Assembly (NCBI RefSeq): GCF_001005085.2 | Contig: NZ_LBMU02000048.1 | Coordinates: 62,001-126,000, forward strand | Length of the DNA stretch: 64,000 bases | Origin: Streptomyces humi | GTDB lineage: Bacteria; Actinomycetota; Actinomycetes; Streptomycetales; Streptomycetaceae | Reading direction: 5' to 3' | Part shown: positions 24,908 through 33,759 of the stretch, piece after piece | How positions within the stretch are numbered: the first letter of the stretch is position 1 | How the letters are laid out: every line of letters starts with the position of its first letter | Made by a program: the position numbers and the translations under genes | Notes under the pieces: generated by a model | The model's database searches: none | The model's input: the letters and a program-made list of their open reading frames with translations, nothing else | Told to the model about the DNA's origin: nothing

Positions 24908-25603
24908 TCAGGGCTGGGGGGTCACCGCCACCCACCGCGAGGCGGGCAGCTGTCCCTGCGCCGGGGCGGGGCACACGAGGGCGTTGCTGGCCGCGCAGTG
25001 CAGCGTGTAGACCGTGCCGGCCTGCGTGATGATCTTGTAGAACGCGTCGTTCCCCTGGGCGTCGACCGAGACGCCGCAGACCGTGGAGTCCGTGGGGAAA
25101 CCGGCGATCGTGCTGAGGTCGGTCCAGCCGGAGGTGTTGGCCGGACCGGAGACGATGTTCGGGTTGTCCGGGTTGTTGCCGCTGGTGGTGCGCCTGCCCG
25201 CGAAGGGCACCCCGCCGCGCAGCGCGGCGAGGAACTGCTCGTTGCCGTTCGGCTTCGTCGAGTCCACGCCCGTACCGCACGCGGTCGCGGTCGCGGTCAC
25301 CGTCGCGGTCGCGCCCGTCGTCACCGTCGCGGTCGCCGTCACGGTCTGGGTCACCGTGGCGGTGGGGGTACCGCTCGGACAGTCGCCGCCCGCACGCCGC
25401 TTCGGCTTGCCGTAGTCACAGTGGTGGGGGTCGGCGGTGTACGCCGCGCCCGACCGAGAGGTCATGCCGGTGGCGACCGCCACCGCTGGGGTGCCCACCG
25501 CGACCGTCACCGCCAGCGCGATCGCACCGAGCCTGCGGAGGTTTCTGGACCCGGCCTGGGCCATCGGCTCGTGTCGCGAGGCCGTCCCGTGGTCAGGACT
25601 CAT
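24908..25603 (-). CDS. Secreted protein with Thr/Val-rich linker, unknown
   Basis: 231 residues. ATG 25603 was chosen because AAGGAG lies 8 bases upstream. An N-terminal signal peptide (RNLRRLGAIALAVTVAVG, followed by AVA) predicts export. A low-complexity linker alternates T, A and V (residues 80-120). The C-terminal 110 residues contain four Cys (ACGTG, TVCGVSV, YTLHCAAS, LVCPAP), probably two disulfides. It is similar in style to other extracellular Streptomyces proteins without assigned function. The AT-rich stretch at 25690-25725 upstream may hold its promoter. Confidence 0.75.
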   Translation of the reverse strand: MSPDHGTASRHEPMAQAGSRNLRRLGAIALAVTVAVGTPAVAVATGMTSRSGAAYTADPHHCDYGKPKRRAGGDCPSGTPTATVTQTVTATATVTTGATATVTATATACGTGVDSTKPNGNEQFLAALRGGVPFAGRRTTSGNNPDNPNIVSGPANTSGWTDLSTIAGFPTDSTVCGVSVDAQGNDAFYKIITQAGTVYTLHCAASNALVCPAPAQGQLPASRWVAVTPQP

Positions 25604-25743
25604 ACGGCTGCTCCTTGTTCCAAGAGTGTCGGGCGTTTCCCCGAGTTCGAGTGCGAGCCTGACGTGCACACACCGGAGCAAAGACGGAGCCATGCAGAAA
25701 AATTTATACAGATCATTAAATCGGGCTAGCTGCCCCGAACGCG

Positions 25744-25777
25744 AAAGGGCCCCCGGCTGCCTCGCCGGGGGCCCTTT
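25744..25777. terminator. Terminator of the Yip1-type gene
   Basis: AAAGGGCCCCCGGC-TGCCTC-GCCGGGGGCCCTTT, a perfect 14-bp stem 19 bases after the minus-strand stop, with a T run on the transcript side. Confidence 0.85.
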
Positions 25778-25795
25778 CCGTATCCGTGGCGGCTG

Positions 25796-26812
25796 CTAGA
25801 ACGTGCCCAGCTTCACGATCGACAGCAGTGCGATCAGCTGGATCGCCGACGCGCCCAGGGCCTTCGGCCACGGCAGGTCGTGGGACTTGGACACCATCAG
25901 CGTGAGCAGGGCGCCCGCGGCGACCCAGGTGGCCCAGCCGAGCATCTGCACGAAGCCCGCGTTGCCGCCGAAGAACATGGCGAACAGCAGGCGTGGGGCG
26001 TCCGTGATCGACATGATCAGCATGGACAGGCCGACCGTCGGCTGCCAGGCGCCGTCGCCGCCGAGCTGGCGGGCCAGGGTGTGCGTCACCACACCGAGGA
26101 CGAAGGACGAGAGCACCAGCGCCACCGCCGTCACCAGCACGATCGGGATCGCGTTGGAGAGCGTGGCGCTTATCGCGTCCTCACGGGCGCCGTCGAAGCC
26201 GAAGACCGCGAGCAGGCCGTAGAGGAAGGTGACGATGAGGGCGGGGGCCCACATCGCGTAGTCCCGCATCTGGAGGAACGTCTGGTTCGGGGCCAGTACG
26301 ATCCCCTTCAGCAGGTCCTTCCAGTGCAGCCGCGGCCCGATCGGACCGGCCTGCGCGGCCGAACCGGCGTGATAGGTCGCGCCCCGCGTGTAGCCCTCGG
26401 CCTCGTCGACCGAGAAGGCCTGGGTGTGGCCCGGCTGGTTCGCCGCGTACGGGTCGTGGGGACCGGCGCCCTGGCCGCCGCCGTAGCCGCCGTACCCGTT
26501 GTCGTCGCCGAAGTACTCCGGGCCGTCGCCGCCGCCCTGGCCCGGGTGGCCGCCGCCCTGGCCGGGGTAGCCGCCGCCCTGGCCGGGGTAGCCGCCGCGC
26601 GCCTGCGGCCAGCCGGACCCGCCGCCGTGCTGCGGGTACGACGGCTGCGGGGGCCGCTGGGGCTGCGGGGCCGACGGGTGTCCGTACGACGACGGCCCCG
26701 GCTGCCCCCCGTAGCCCTGGGGCGGCGCCTGCTGCCCGTACGCGGGTTGTTGCGGTCGCGCTTGCGGGGCACGGGTGTCCCGGCCGCCGCGTCCGATCCT
26801 GAATCCAGCCAC
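25796..26812 (-). CDS. Yip1-domain membrane protein with Gly/Pro-rich N-terminus
   Basis: 338 residues from ATG 26812. The first 165 residues are Gly/Pro/Gln-rich and repetitive (several GGYPGQG and GGHPGQG units), likely disordered. Residues 170-338 form a five-helix Yip1-like membrane domain: RLHWKDLLKGIVLAPNQTFL is the typical cytoplasmic lead-in, then helices such as ALIVTFLYGLLAVFGF and LVTAVALVLSSFVLGVV. Bacterial Yip1 proteins have no settled function. It stands alone and is followed by a strong terminator. Confidence 0.8.
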   Translation of the reverse strand: MAGFRIGRGGRDTRAPQARPQQPAYGQQAPPQGYGGQPGPSSYGHPSAPQPQRPPQPSYPQHGGGSGWPQARGGYPGQGGGYPGQGGGHPGQGGGDGPEYFGDDNGYGGYGGGQGAGPHDPYAANQPGHTQAFSVDEAEGYTRGATYHAGSAAQAGPIGPRLHWKDLLKGIVLAPNQTFLQMRDYAMWAPALIVTFLYGLLAVFGFDGAREDAISATLSNAIPIVLVTAVALVLSSFVLGVVTHTLARQLGGDGAWQPTVGLSMLIMSITDAPRLLFAMFFGGNAGFVQMLGWATWVAAGALLTLMVSKSHDLPWPKALGASAIQLIALLSIVKLGTF

Positions 26813-26962
26813 GTCCTCGAACGTACCCGGTCCTGAGGAGTCGCGTGCGGGCTCGGCCGCTCGAACCGGCCATTGCCGCAGACCTGTGACATCCCCTAAG
26901 GGAAACCCCCAGAGCAGCTCGACGCCGGTCAGGGCAGGTCAGCGGGGGGGCGGCGCCGGATC

Positions 26963-27050
26963 GGCGCGGGGCCGGCGCGGGGCCGGCGCGGGGCCGGCGC
27001 GGGGCCGGCGCGGGGCCGGCGCGGGGCCGGCGCGGGGCCGGCGCGGGGCC
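26963..27050. repeat. Eight tandem 11-bp G+C-only repeats
   Basis: GGCGCGGGGCC repeated head to tail without a break, flanked on both sides by GATCGGCGCGGG. It is intergenic, upstream of the Yip1-type gene. The rest of 27063-27245 shows no gene. Confidence 0.9.
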
Positions 27051-27245
27051 GGCGCGGATCGGCGCGGGTCGACGGCGCCCAGCGGCCGGCGACGGCGCCG
27101 AAGCAGCCGTGGTGCGTGAGGCCCGCGTTCGCCGCCGCCGTCCCGGCTCCCAGCGGCCCACCACCGGAACACGGCCACGCGGGCGACGGCAGCGCCGTCG
27201 TGGTCGTTCACGGTCTGCTGATCTTGGCTGCGGCAGGATGGGGAC

Positions 27246-27566
27246 ATGAGCGTAGTCAAGATCAATGTGCTGACCGTGCCGGCTGAGCAGCGGGAGACGT
27301 TGGAGAAGCGGTTCGCCTCGCGGGCGCATGCCGTGGAGAACTCGGACGGGTTCGAGTGGTTCGAGCTGCTGCGGCCCGTCGAGGGGACCGATCAGTACCT
27401 CGTGTACACGCGGTGGCGGGACGAGGAGGCCTTCCAGGCCTGGATGGAGGGGCCGATGAAGGCCGCGCACCAGGGTGGTGCGGAGGGTGAGCGGCCGAGG
27501 CCCGCGGCTTCCGGTTCGTCTCTGTGGTCGTTCGAGGTGGTGCAGTCCGCGGGGCCCAAGGGCTGA
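27246..27566 (+). CDS. Antibiotic biosynthesis monooxygenase-domain protein
   Basis: 106 residues from ATG 27246. The ABM dimeric alpha/beta-barrel pattern is visible: KINVLTVPAEQRETLEKRF, AVENSDGFEWFELLRP and YLVYTRWRDEEAFQAWMEG. Members include quinone-forming monooxygenases and heme-degrading IsdG-type enzymes. The Phe-Glu-Trp-Phe strand and the conserved Trp fit the IsdG/MhuD-like branch, but the heme-ligand position is not certain. It is a single gene without an operon partner. Confidence 0.8.
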   Translation: MSVVKINVLTVPAEQRETLEKRFASRAHAVENSDGFEWFELLRPVEGTDQYLVYTRWRDEEAFQAWMEGPMKAAHQGGAEGERPRPAASGSSLWSFEVVQSAGPKG

Positions 27567-27716
27567 CCGGCCGCCACTCGGGCCGGGGCCGCGGCGGGGT
27601 TGCCGGGCGGGGGTATGCGCATATTGTCGTGACTGGGTGGTGTGCGCCGCCGTGGTGGGCGGGGACGGACCGGTACGGCGTGTGCCGCCCACCGCTCACG
27701 ACCCGAGGACGACGTC

Positions 27717-29945
27717 ATGCGGCCCAGTGCCCGGCCCAGGGGTGACCTCTCGGTGGACGACGCCCTGGGCGCGGCGCTGGCCGACATGGTGCGCCGGACC
27801 GGCGCGGCGATCGGCGGCGCCTACCTCATCGAGGAACCCGCGGCCCTGCTGCGCCTGGTCGCGCTGTGCGGGCTGCCCCTCGACTTCACCGCTCCCTGGC
27901 AGCGTCTCGCGCTGACCGCCCCCGTCCCGGTCGCCGACGCCATCGAGGAGGACCGGCTGGTCTGGGTCGGCGGCCAGGACGAGATGGCCCGCCGTTATCC
28001 GCGTGCGGCGACCGTCCTGCCGTACCCCTTCGCGCTCGCCGCGGTCCCGGTGCGCGGGGTGCGCCGCCGGTGGGGCGGGGTGGTGCTGATGTGGCCCGCC
28101 GACCACCCGGACCGGGTCACCGCCCGCGAACGCCACCACATCACCGCGAGCGCCCGCCGGCTGGCCCGGCTCCTGGACGGCTCGCCGGTGCCGCCCACCC
28201 TCTTCGAGGAGCCGCGGATCGTCCCCGTGGGCTCGCCGCGCCACCCCGCCCAGACCGCGCTGGCCGCCGTCGACTACCTGGACCGGCTCCCGGACGGTGC
28301 CCTCGCCCTCGACCTGGAGGGCCGCATCACCTTCATGTCCGGCACGGCCGCGCGGCTGCTCGGCCGGGACGCGCAGCGGCTGCTGGGCACCCGGCCCTGG
28401 CAGTCGCTGCCGTGGCTGGACGACCTCAGGTACGAGGAGCGGTACCGCATGGCGGTGGTCAGCCGGACGCCGGTCTCGTTCAGCGTGCGGCGCCCGCCGG
28501 ACCAGTGGCTGACCTTCCACCTCCACCCCGACGACAGCGGCATCAGCGTGCGCATCACCGCCGAGCCGGAGCCGTCGGAGCCGGCGCCCGGCCGCACCGG
28601 CCCGGAGCCGCCGGACCCGGCGCCCGGCCGTACGGAGTCCACCCGCGCCGGCCGTACGGAGTCCGCCCGCGCCGGCCGTACGGAGTCCGCCCGCGCCGCC
28701 CATACCGAGCCCGTCCCGACCGAGCCCGTCCCGACCGCGCCCGGACGGCTCTACCAGCTGATCCACCAGGCGGCCGCGCTCACCGAGACGGTGACCACGG
28801 CGGATCTCGTCGCGCTGATCGCCGACCAGATCCTGCCGGCGTTCGGGGCCCAGGGGCTGGTGCTCAGCACCGTCGAGGCGGGCCGCCTCAGGATCACCGG
28901 GACGCACGGCTACCCCGCCGACGTCGTCGACCGTCTCGACGCGCTGCCGCTCGACACCGGTCTCACCCCCGCCGGCCAGGTCCTCGCCAGTGGCGCCCCC
29001 GCGTTCTTCGGCAGCCCGGCCGAGCTGGCCCACAGCTACCCCCGGGCACCGCTGATCAGCGGGAAAAAGGCGTGGGCCTTCCTGCCCCTGGTCGTCTCGG
29101 GCCGTGCGGTGGGCTGCTGCGTCCTCTCCTACGACCGCCCGCACACCTTCACCGCCGACGAACGCGCCGTCCTCACCCCGCTGGCCCGGCTGCTGGCCCA
29201 GGCCCTGGACCGGGCCCGCCTCTACGACACCCAGCACCACCTCGTCCACCAGCTCCAGCAGGCGCTGCTGCCCCGGACCCTGCCCGCCCTGCCCGGCCTG
29301 GAGGTCGCCGCCCGCTATCTGCCGGCCGCGCACGGCATCGAGGTCGGCGGCGACTTCTACGACCTGCTGCGCCTGGACGGCACCGGGGTCGCGGCCGTCA
29401 TCGGTGACGTGGAGGGCCACAGCATGGCCGCGGCCGCCCTGATGGGCCAGGTCCGTACCGCCATCCACGCCCACGCCACCGCGGGCGCCGCCCCGGACCA
29501 GGTCCTCGCCCGCACCAACCGGCTGCTGGCCGACCTGGCCTCCGACCTCCTGGTGACCTGCCTGTACGCGCACCTCGACCTCGCCCGCCACGAGGTCGTG
29601 CTGGCCGGCGCCGGTCATGTCCCGCCACTGCTGCGCCCGGCCGCCGGGCCCGCCCGCCCGCTCCACCTGGACCCCGGCCCGCCGCTGGGCGTCGACACCG
29701 GCGCCCGCTACCCCCTCACCCGCGAGCCGCTCCCGCCGGGCGCCGTGCTCGCCCTGTACACCGACGGCCTCGTCGAACGCCCCAGGACCGACGTCCAGCA
29801 GGCCACCGCGGACCTCGCCGACCACCTCACCCACGCCGACGTCCACGACCTGGAGCGCCTCATCGACGCCCTCGTGCACCGCGCGTGGCCGGCCGGCGGC
29901 CACACCGACGACCTCGCGGTGCTCCTGCTGCGCACGGCGGGCTGA
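27717..29945 (+). CDS. SpoIIE-type protein phosphatase with GAF-PAS-GAF sensors
   Basis: 742 residues from ATG 27717, with CGAGGAC upstream. A GAF-like domain covers residues 15-160, a PAS domain 185-275 (LPDGALALDLEGRITFMSGT), a variable linker with three 8-residue repeats GRTES-x-RA near 300-330, a second GAF at 345-505, and the PP2C/SpoIIE phosphatase at 510-740 (EVGGDFYDLL, IGDVEGHSMAAAA, YTDGLVE, GHTDDLAVLLL). Metal-binding Asp residues are present. Such proteins dephosphorylate anti-anti-sigma factors in response to signals. No partner gene adjoins it. Confidence 0.9.
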   Translation: MRPSARPRGDLSVDDALGAALADMVRRTGAAIGGAYLIEEPAALLRLVALCGLPLDFTAPWQRLALTAPVPVADAIEEDRLVWVGGQDEMARRYPRAATVLPYPFALAAVPVRGVRRRWGGVVLMWPADHPDRVTARERHHITASARRLARLLDGSPVPPTLFEEPRIVPVGSPRHPAQTALAAVDYLDRLPDGALALDLEGRITFMSGTAARLLGRDAQRLLGTRPWQSLPWLDDLRYEERYRMAVVSRTPVSFSVRRPPDQWLTFHLHPDDSGISVRITAEPEPSEPAPGRTGPEPPDPAPGRTESTRAGRTESARAGRTESARAAHTEPVPTEPVPTAPGRLYQLIHQAAALTETVTTADLVALIADQILPAFGAQGLVLSTVEAGRLRITGTHGYPADVVDRLDALPLDTGLTPAGQVLASGAPAFFGSPAELAHSYPRAPLISGKKAWAFLPLVVSGRAVGCCVLSYDRPHTFTADERAVLTPLARLLAQALDRARLYDTQHHLVHQLQQALLPRTLPALPGLEVAARYLPAAHGIEVGGDFYDLLRLDGTGVAAVIGDVEGHSMAAAALMGQVRTAIHAHATAGAAPDQVLARTNRLLADLASDLLVTCLYAHLDLARHEVVLAGAGHVPPLLRPAAGPARPLHLDPGPPLGVDTGARYPLTREPLPPGAVLALYTDGLVERPRTDVQQATADLADHLTHADVHDLERLIDALVHRAWPAGGHTDDLAVLLLRTAG

Positions 29946-29956
29946 GCGGGCGCCCG

Positions 29957-31327
29957 TCAGCCGGTCCTGCCCAGCCGGGTCACCCGCTCGTGCAGCTGCT
30001 CGACGTGGTCCTCGGACTCCGGCTTCATCAGGACGCTGCGCAGGATCCGGGCGCCGTCCGCGTCCGCCGTGACCTTGGGATGACGGGCGGCGAAGGCCTC
30101 CCGGTCGGCTCTGAGGGTGCTGAGGAAGACAGGGTCGGTCCCGGTCATGCCCTCCGTGAGGACCCGGGCCGAGGCGGCGTCGACGGCGGTGAGGGCCGCG
30201 GGGTCGGTGGCCGGGAAGTACGTGACGATGTCCAGCTCGGGCCGCTGGTAGAGCTCCAGGACGTCCGACTCCTCGATCAGGTCGGCCCAGTGGAGCGCGG
30301 CCCGGCGGCCGGCGGCCAGCACCTTCCCCAGTCCGTCGGGGGTGGGCGGCAGCAGCCGGAAGGTGAGCCACAGGGCCGCCGCGGCGGCACCGGCCCGGGA
30401 GCACTCCAGGCTGATCTCACCGAGGTGCAGCTCGTCGGAGGTGAAGTACGTGTACGGCGAGTCGTGCAGGTAGAAGCGGCCCACTGCGGGGTCGCGGAAG
30501 AGGACGGCCCCGCAGCCGTACGGCTGGAGTCCGTGCTTGTGCGGGTCGACGACGATCGAGTCGGCCCGGGCCAGTGCCCGCCAGGGCTCGGGCGGCAGTC
30601 CCTCGGGTCCTTCGGCTCCGGCGAGGAGGGTGAAGAAGCCGCCGTAGGCCGCGTCGACGTGGACGCGGACGCCGTACCGCTCGGCGATCGGCAGCACCTC
30701 GTGGACGGGGTCGACGGCGCCCAGGCCGGTGGTGCCGGTGGTCAGGACGACGGTGCCCACCTCGCCCGTGCGCAGGACGCCCTCCAGCGCGTCGAGGTCC
30801 ATCCGGCCCGCGGCGTCGGTGCGGACGGCACGGCTCGGCATGCCGAGGACGTGGCACATGCGGCCGTGGGTGTAGTGGGCGTCGGCGCTGTGCGCGACAC
30901 CGCGGCCGGGGTGGAGTTCGCGGGCGACGAAGAGGGCTTCGAGGTTGGCGACGGTGCCGCTGGTGGTGAGGTGGCCGAGGTGCGCGTGCGGGTCGTAGCC
31001 GAACATCGCGGCGAGCCGGGTGACCGCCTCGCGTTCCATCGCGGCGGTGGCGGGGCCGCCGTCCAGGGCGTGGTTGTTGGGGTTGACCAGCATCGCGGTG
31101 AGGTGGCCGACCACCGCGGCGGGGTGCGGCGGCTTGAGCATCTGGCCGGCGTAGTGCGGGTGGAAGAAGGGGTAGTTGTCCCGCAGCCGTGCCGTGAACT
31201 CCGCGAAGACCGGCGCGAAGCGGTCGTCCGGGACGTCGAGGGACGGGTGCGGGTGGTAGGGACCGAAGGTGTCGGCCCACTCCTGTATCGCCTGCGCGGC
31301 CCGTCCGAGCCAGTGCTCCAGATCCAC
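29957..31327 (-). CDS. PLP-dependent amino acid decarboxylase
   Basis: 456 residues from ATG 31327. Group II decarboxylase fold: HLTTSGTVANLEALFVAREL binds the cofactor phosphate, VHVDAAYGGFF stacks on the ring, and VDPHKHGLQPYGCGAVLFRD carries the PLP lysine near residue 264. The substrate could be a Tyr-, Glu- or Asp-like amino acid; the N-terminal FHPHYAGQMLKPPHP resembles pyridoxal-dependent aspartate or tyrosine decarboxylases. It is transcribed divergently from a MarR gene, with a palindromic operator between them, and is therefore probably under its control. Confidence 0.88.
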   Translation of the reverse strand: MDLEHWLGRAAQAIQEWADTFGPYHPHPSLDVPDDRFAPVFAEFTARLRDNYPFFHPHYAGQMLKPPHPAAVVGHLTAMLVNPNNHALDGGPATAAMEREAVTRLAAMFGYDPHAHLGHLTTSGTVANLEALFVARELHPGRGVAHSADAHYTHGRMCHVLGMPSRAVRTDAAGRMDLDALEGVLRTGEVGTVVLTTGTTGLGAVDPVHEVLPIAERYGVRVHVDAAYGGFFTLLAGAEGPEGLPPEPWRALARADSIVVDPHKHGLQPYGCGAVLFRDPAVGRFYLHDSPYTYFTSDELHLGEISLECSRAGAAAAALWLTFRLLPPTPDGLGKVLAAGRRAALHWADLIEESDVLELYQRPELDIVTYFPATDPAALTAVDAASARVLTEGMTGTDPVFLSTLRADREAFAARHPKVTADADGARILRSVLMKPESEDHVEQLHERVTRLGRTG

Positions 31328-31377
31328 GGTCGTCCCTCTCGCTCGGGGTGGCTCCCACCCGCACCGTACAATTTCAT

Positions 31378-31387
31378 TGACTAGTCA
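31378..31387. promoter_or_regulatory. Palindromic operator candidate (MarR)
   Basis: TGACTAGTCA, a perfect 10-bp palindrome, with a further GAGTCAATAACTGA imperfect repeat 10 bases on. It lies in the divergent decarboxylase/marR region. Confidence 0.55.
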
Positions 31388-31462
31388 GCAATCCCTGAGT
31401 CAATAACTGATCCAGCAATGGCCGACACGGCAATAAGTGCGGGAGCAGTAAAATCTCCGGCG

Positions 31463-31957
31463 ATGAACGCCACGCCCCCGCACCACGACGACGAAGCCGC
31501 CGCGCGTGCCGCCAACAGCCCGCTCGTCCGGGACTTCGGACTGCTGATCAAGTCGGCGACCCGCCTGGAGCAGCGCATCGACACCGCGCTGCGCCGCGAG
31601 TGCGGGATCGGCCACACCATGCTGGAGGTGCTGATACGGCTCTGCCGGCGGCCCGGCGAGGAGGTCTCGCAGCGGCAGCTCGCCGACGACCTCACGCTCA
31701 CCAGCAGCGGCACCACCCGCCTGATCGACCGCATGGAGGAGGCCGGCCTGGTGCGCCGGGTGGCGTCACCCGGGGACCGGCGGGTGGCGCTGGTGGAGCC
31801 GACCGCCGAGGGGCGCACGGCGTTCCTGCGGGCGGCGGGCGTCCATGCCCGGGTCGTGGAGGAGTTCTTCGTCAGACCGCTCGCGGCCGACGACTACACC
31901 CGGCTGACCGGCGCGCTGGCCGAGATCGACCGGGCGCTCCGCGAGGAGGCCGGGTGA
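31463..31957 (+). CDS. MarR-family transcriptional regulator
   Basis: 164 residues if started at ATG 31463; an in-frame ATG at 31418 would add 15 residues, and neither has a strong ribosome binding site. The winged-helix core is clear: QRQLADDLTLTSSGTTRLID (recognition helix) and VRRVASPGDRRVALVEPT (wing). MarR proteins bind palindromes as dimers and are usually released by small phenolic or oxidant ligands. The gene is divergent from the PLP decarboxylase and the intergenic palindrome at 31378 fits autoregulation plus control of the enzyme. Confidence 0.85.
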   Translation: MNATPPHHDDEAAARAANSPLVRDFGLLIKSATRLEQRIDTALRRECGIGHTMLEVLIRLCRRPGEEVSQRQLADDLTLTSSGTTRLIDRMEEAGLVRRVASPGDRRVALVEPTAEGRTAFLRAAGVHARVVEEFFVRPLAADDYTRLTGALAEIDRALREEAG

Positions 31958-32037
31958 CGACCTGACCGCCCTGGTGTCAGACTCCTGTTACGGGACGAGT
32001 CAGACCAAGCGGACGAGTCACAGCGAAACACCCCAAG

Positions 32038-32114
32038 CAACCCCCCAAAGAACCCCAAAGAACCCCACGGAACCCCCCAGAACCTCAAGGAACCCCAAGG
32101 AATCCAAGGAACCG
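32038..32114. repeat. Degenerate GAACCCCAA tandem repeats
   Basis: About eight units of 9-12 bases of the form GAACCCC-AA(A/G), between the marR stop and the sugar-binding-protein relic. No coding pattern. Confidence 0.75.
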
Positions 32115-32144
32115 GTCATGGGTCTCGGCGTCGGGCCTCCGGGC

Positions 32145-32612
32145 ATGCAGCGCGGCTCCCTCGCGCGCGCCTGCATGGCGGTCGTCCTCGGTGCCGTACT
32201 GCGGCTGCGCGCCGGCTGCGACGGGGACGGCGCCAAGGAGGACGGGGGTGGTGGCGGCCGACTCAGCGTCGGGGTGCTGCCGCCGGGCGGCGGGGCCTCC
32301 CGGTTCGGACGGTTCGACCGGCCGGGGGGTGGCCGCGATGACGGACGGCGGGCACTCCGGGCACAGCTGCCTCGGTTTCCGCTCGATGAGCTCACCTCGG
32401 TGGCCACGGGCACCGTGGACAGCCCGACCGCGAAGAGGATCCCGTCCGTGCCGCCGCCCTCGTACCCGGTGACGGCCGGCACCCTCAAGGACACGCTGGT
32501 CAAGGACACGCTGGTCAAGGACACGCTGGCCAAGGACTGTATGTACGCCTTCGATGAGATACGCACCCCTAGACTCCGGTCCGCCTGCGCCGAGGCCGGA
32601 CTCACCCGATGA
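32145..32612 (+). pseudogene. Sugar ABC transporter binding protein with internal deletion
   Basis: 155 residues from ATG 32145 (an in-frame ATG at 32118 also exists), against about 330-370 for a normal protein. The N-terminus (SLARACMAVVLGAVLRLRAGC) is a damaged lipoprotein signal with Arg in place of a hydrophobic residue. LSVGVLPPGGGASRFGRFDRP matches the first beta strand of xylose-type binding proteins. The sequence then jumps to the typical C-terminus (TAKRIPSVPPPSYPVTAG, CMYAFDEIRTPRLRSACAEA). The central ligand-binding lobes are missing. A 15-bp unit is repeated three times at 32486-32530, giving KDTLV-KDTLV-KDTLA. Confidence 0.7.
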
Positions 32613-32645
32613 GCCCGCCGCACGGGTGAAGGAGGTGGTCACCCC

Positions 32646-33425
32646 GTGGTCCAGCCCCTGCTGGCGCTGCACGGCGTCTGCAAACGGTTCGCGGCCGTCG
32701 AAGCGCTGGTGGACGTCGACCTGGAGATCCGGGCCGGAGAGGTGGTCGCCCTCGTCGGCGGCAACGCCGCCGGCAAGTCCACGCTGGTCAAGGTGATCTC
32801 CGGGGTCGTGACACCCGACCAGGGCAGCATCGAGTGGGAGGGCCGCGCCGTCCAGATCAAACGCCCGCACGACGCCCGGTCCCTCGGCATCGCGACCGTC
32901 TACCAGGACCTCGCGATGTGCGGGAACCTCGACGTGGTCGGCAATCTCTTCCTGGGCCGGGAGATCCACCGGCACGGCATCCTCGACGAGGCCGAGATGG
33001 AGCGCCGCGCCCGCGAGGTGCTGCGGATCCTGCCCCTCCCCATCCCCGACGTCCGGGCCCCGCTCGCCACCCTCACCGGCGGCCAGCGGCAGGTCGTCGC
33101 GATCACCCGGTCGTTCCTCAGCGAGCCCCGGCTGCTGCTCCTCGACGAACCCACCGCCTCCCTCGGCCTCGAACAGACCAACCAGCTCCTCGACCTGGTC
33201 GAGGAGTTGCGCGACCGGGGCGCCGGGGTGCTGATCATCAGCCACAACATGGGGGACATCAAGGCCGTCGCGGACCGGGTCGCCGTGCTCCGGCTCGGCC
33301 GCAACAACGGCGTCTTCAAGGTGGGGACGACCTCGCAGGAACAGATCATGGGCGCCATCACGGGCGCGGCCGACCACTCCGACCGGACCCGCCGCCCGGC
33401 CGACCCGGAGGAGTTCTGGCCGTGA
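32646..33425 (+). CDS. Sugar ABC transporter ATPase, XylG-like
   Basis: 259 residues from GTG 32646, with AAGGAGG 8 bases upstream. All ATPase motifs are intact: Walker A VGGNAAGKST, Q-loop TVYQDLAM, signature LTGGQRQ, Walker B LLLLDEPTASLG and switch His ISHNMGDI. It is a single-domain type like the short ATPases paired with xylose or ribose permeases. It lies between the remnants of its binding protein and permease, and its stop overlaps the permease GTG. Without partners it probably no longer drives transport, unless it serves another permease. Confidence 0.88.
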   Translation: MVQPLLALHGVCKRFAAVEALVDVDLEIRAGEVVALVGGNAAGKSTLVKVISGVVTPDQGSIEWEGRAVQIKRPHDARSLGIATVYQDLAMCGNLDVVGNLFLGREIHRHGILDEAEMERRAREVLRILPLPIPDVRAPLATLTGGQRQVVAITRSFLSEPRLLLLDEPTASLGLEQTNQLLDLVEELRDRGAGVLIISHNMGDIKAVADRVAVLRLGRNNGVFKVGTTSQEQIMGAITGAADHSDRTRRPADPEEFWP

Positions 33426-33651
33426 GAGGCGGCCCCCGGGGCCGGCTCACGGCGTACGCGGGCACGGCGCGCCGCCGTCTGGGCGAGAGCGGCCTGGGCC
33501 CGGTCCCGGACATCCAGTCGATCGCCTCGGGCATGGCCCTGCTGGGGGGCAGCCCGCCGTCCAGTTCGTGATCACCGGCGGGGTGCCGCTGATCGCGGTG
33601 GTCTCCGACGCCCTGCCCCGCCTCGGACCGCTCCCGAGGGAACGGGCGTAG
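33422..33651 (+). pseudogene. Sugar ABC permease with internal deletion and frameshift
   Basis: Starts at GTG 33422, overlapping the ATPase stop. The cytoplasmic N-terminus (GRLTAYAGTARRRLGESGLG) is joined directly to what looks like the normal C-terminus (DIQSIASGMALLGGSP). A frame change within 33541-33560 leads to VQFVITGGVPLIAVVSDALP and a stop at 33649. All central membrane helices, some 250 residues, are absent. The uncorrected frame stops at 33571. Confidence 0.68.
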
Positions 33652-33759
33652 TGGCCGCCCCGGCCCGGCCGTGCCGCACACTGTGCGGACGTGGGGGCGG
33701 GAGTCGAATGTGGCGCAGGTCACGGGAAGTCGGTGGGGTGTGCCGGACAGCTCAGTGAC

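Noticed and set aside
26939..27265. Frames reading through the 11-bp repeats as GAGPARGRR-type peptides
   Set aside because: The repeat is open in several frames on both strands, has no ribosome binding site and no flanking protein-like sequence.
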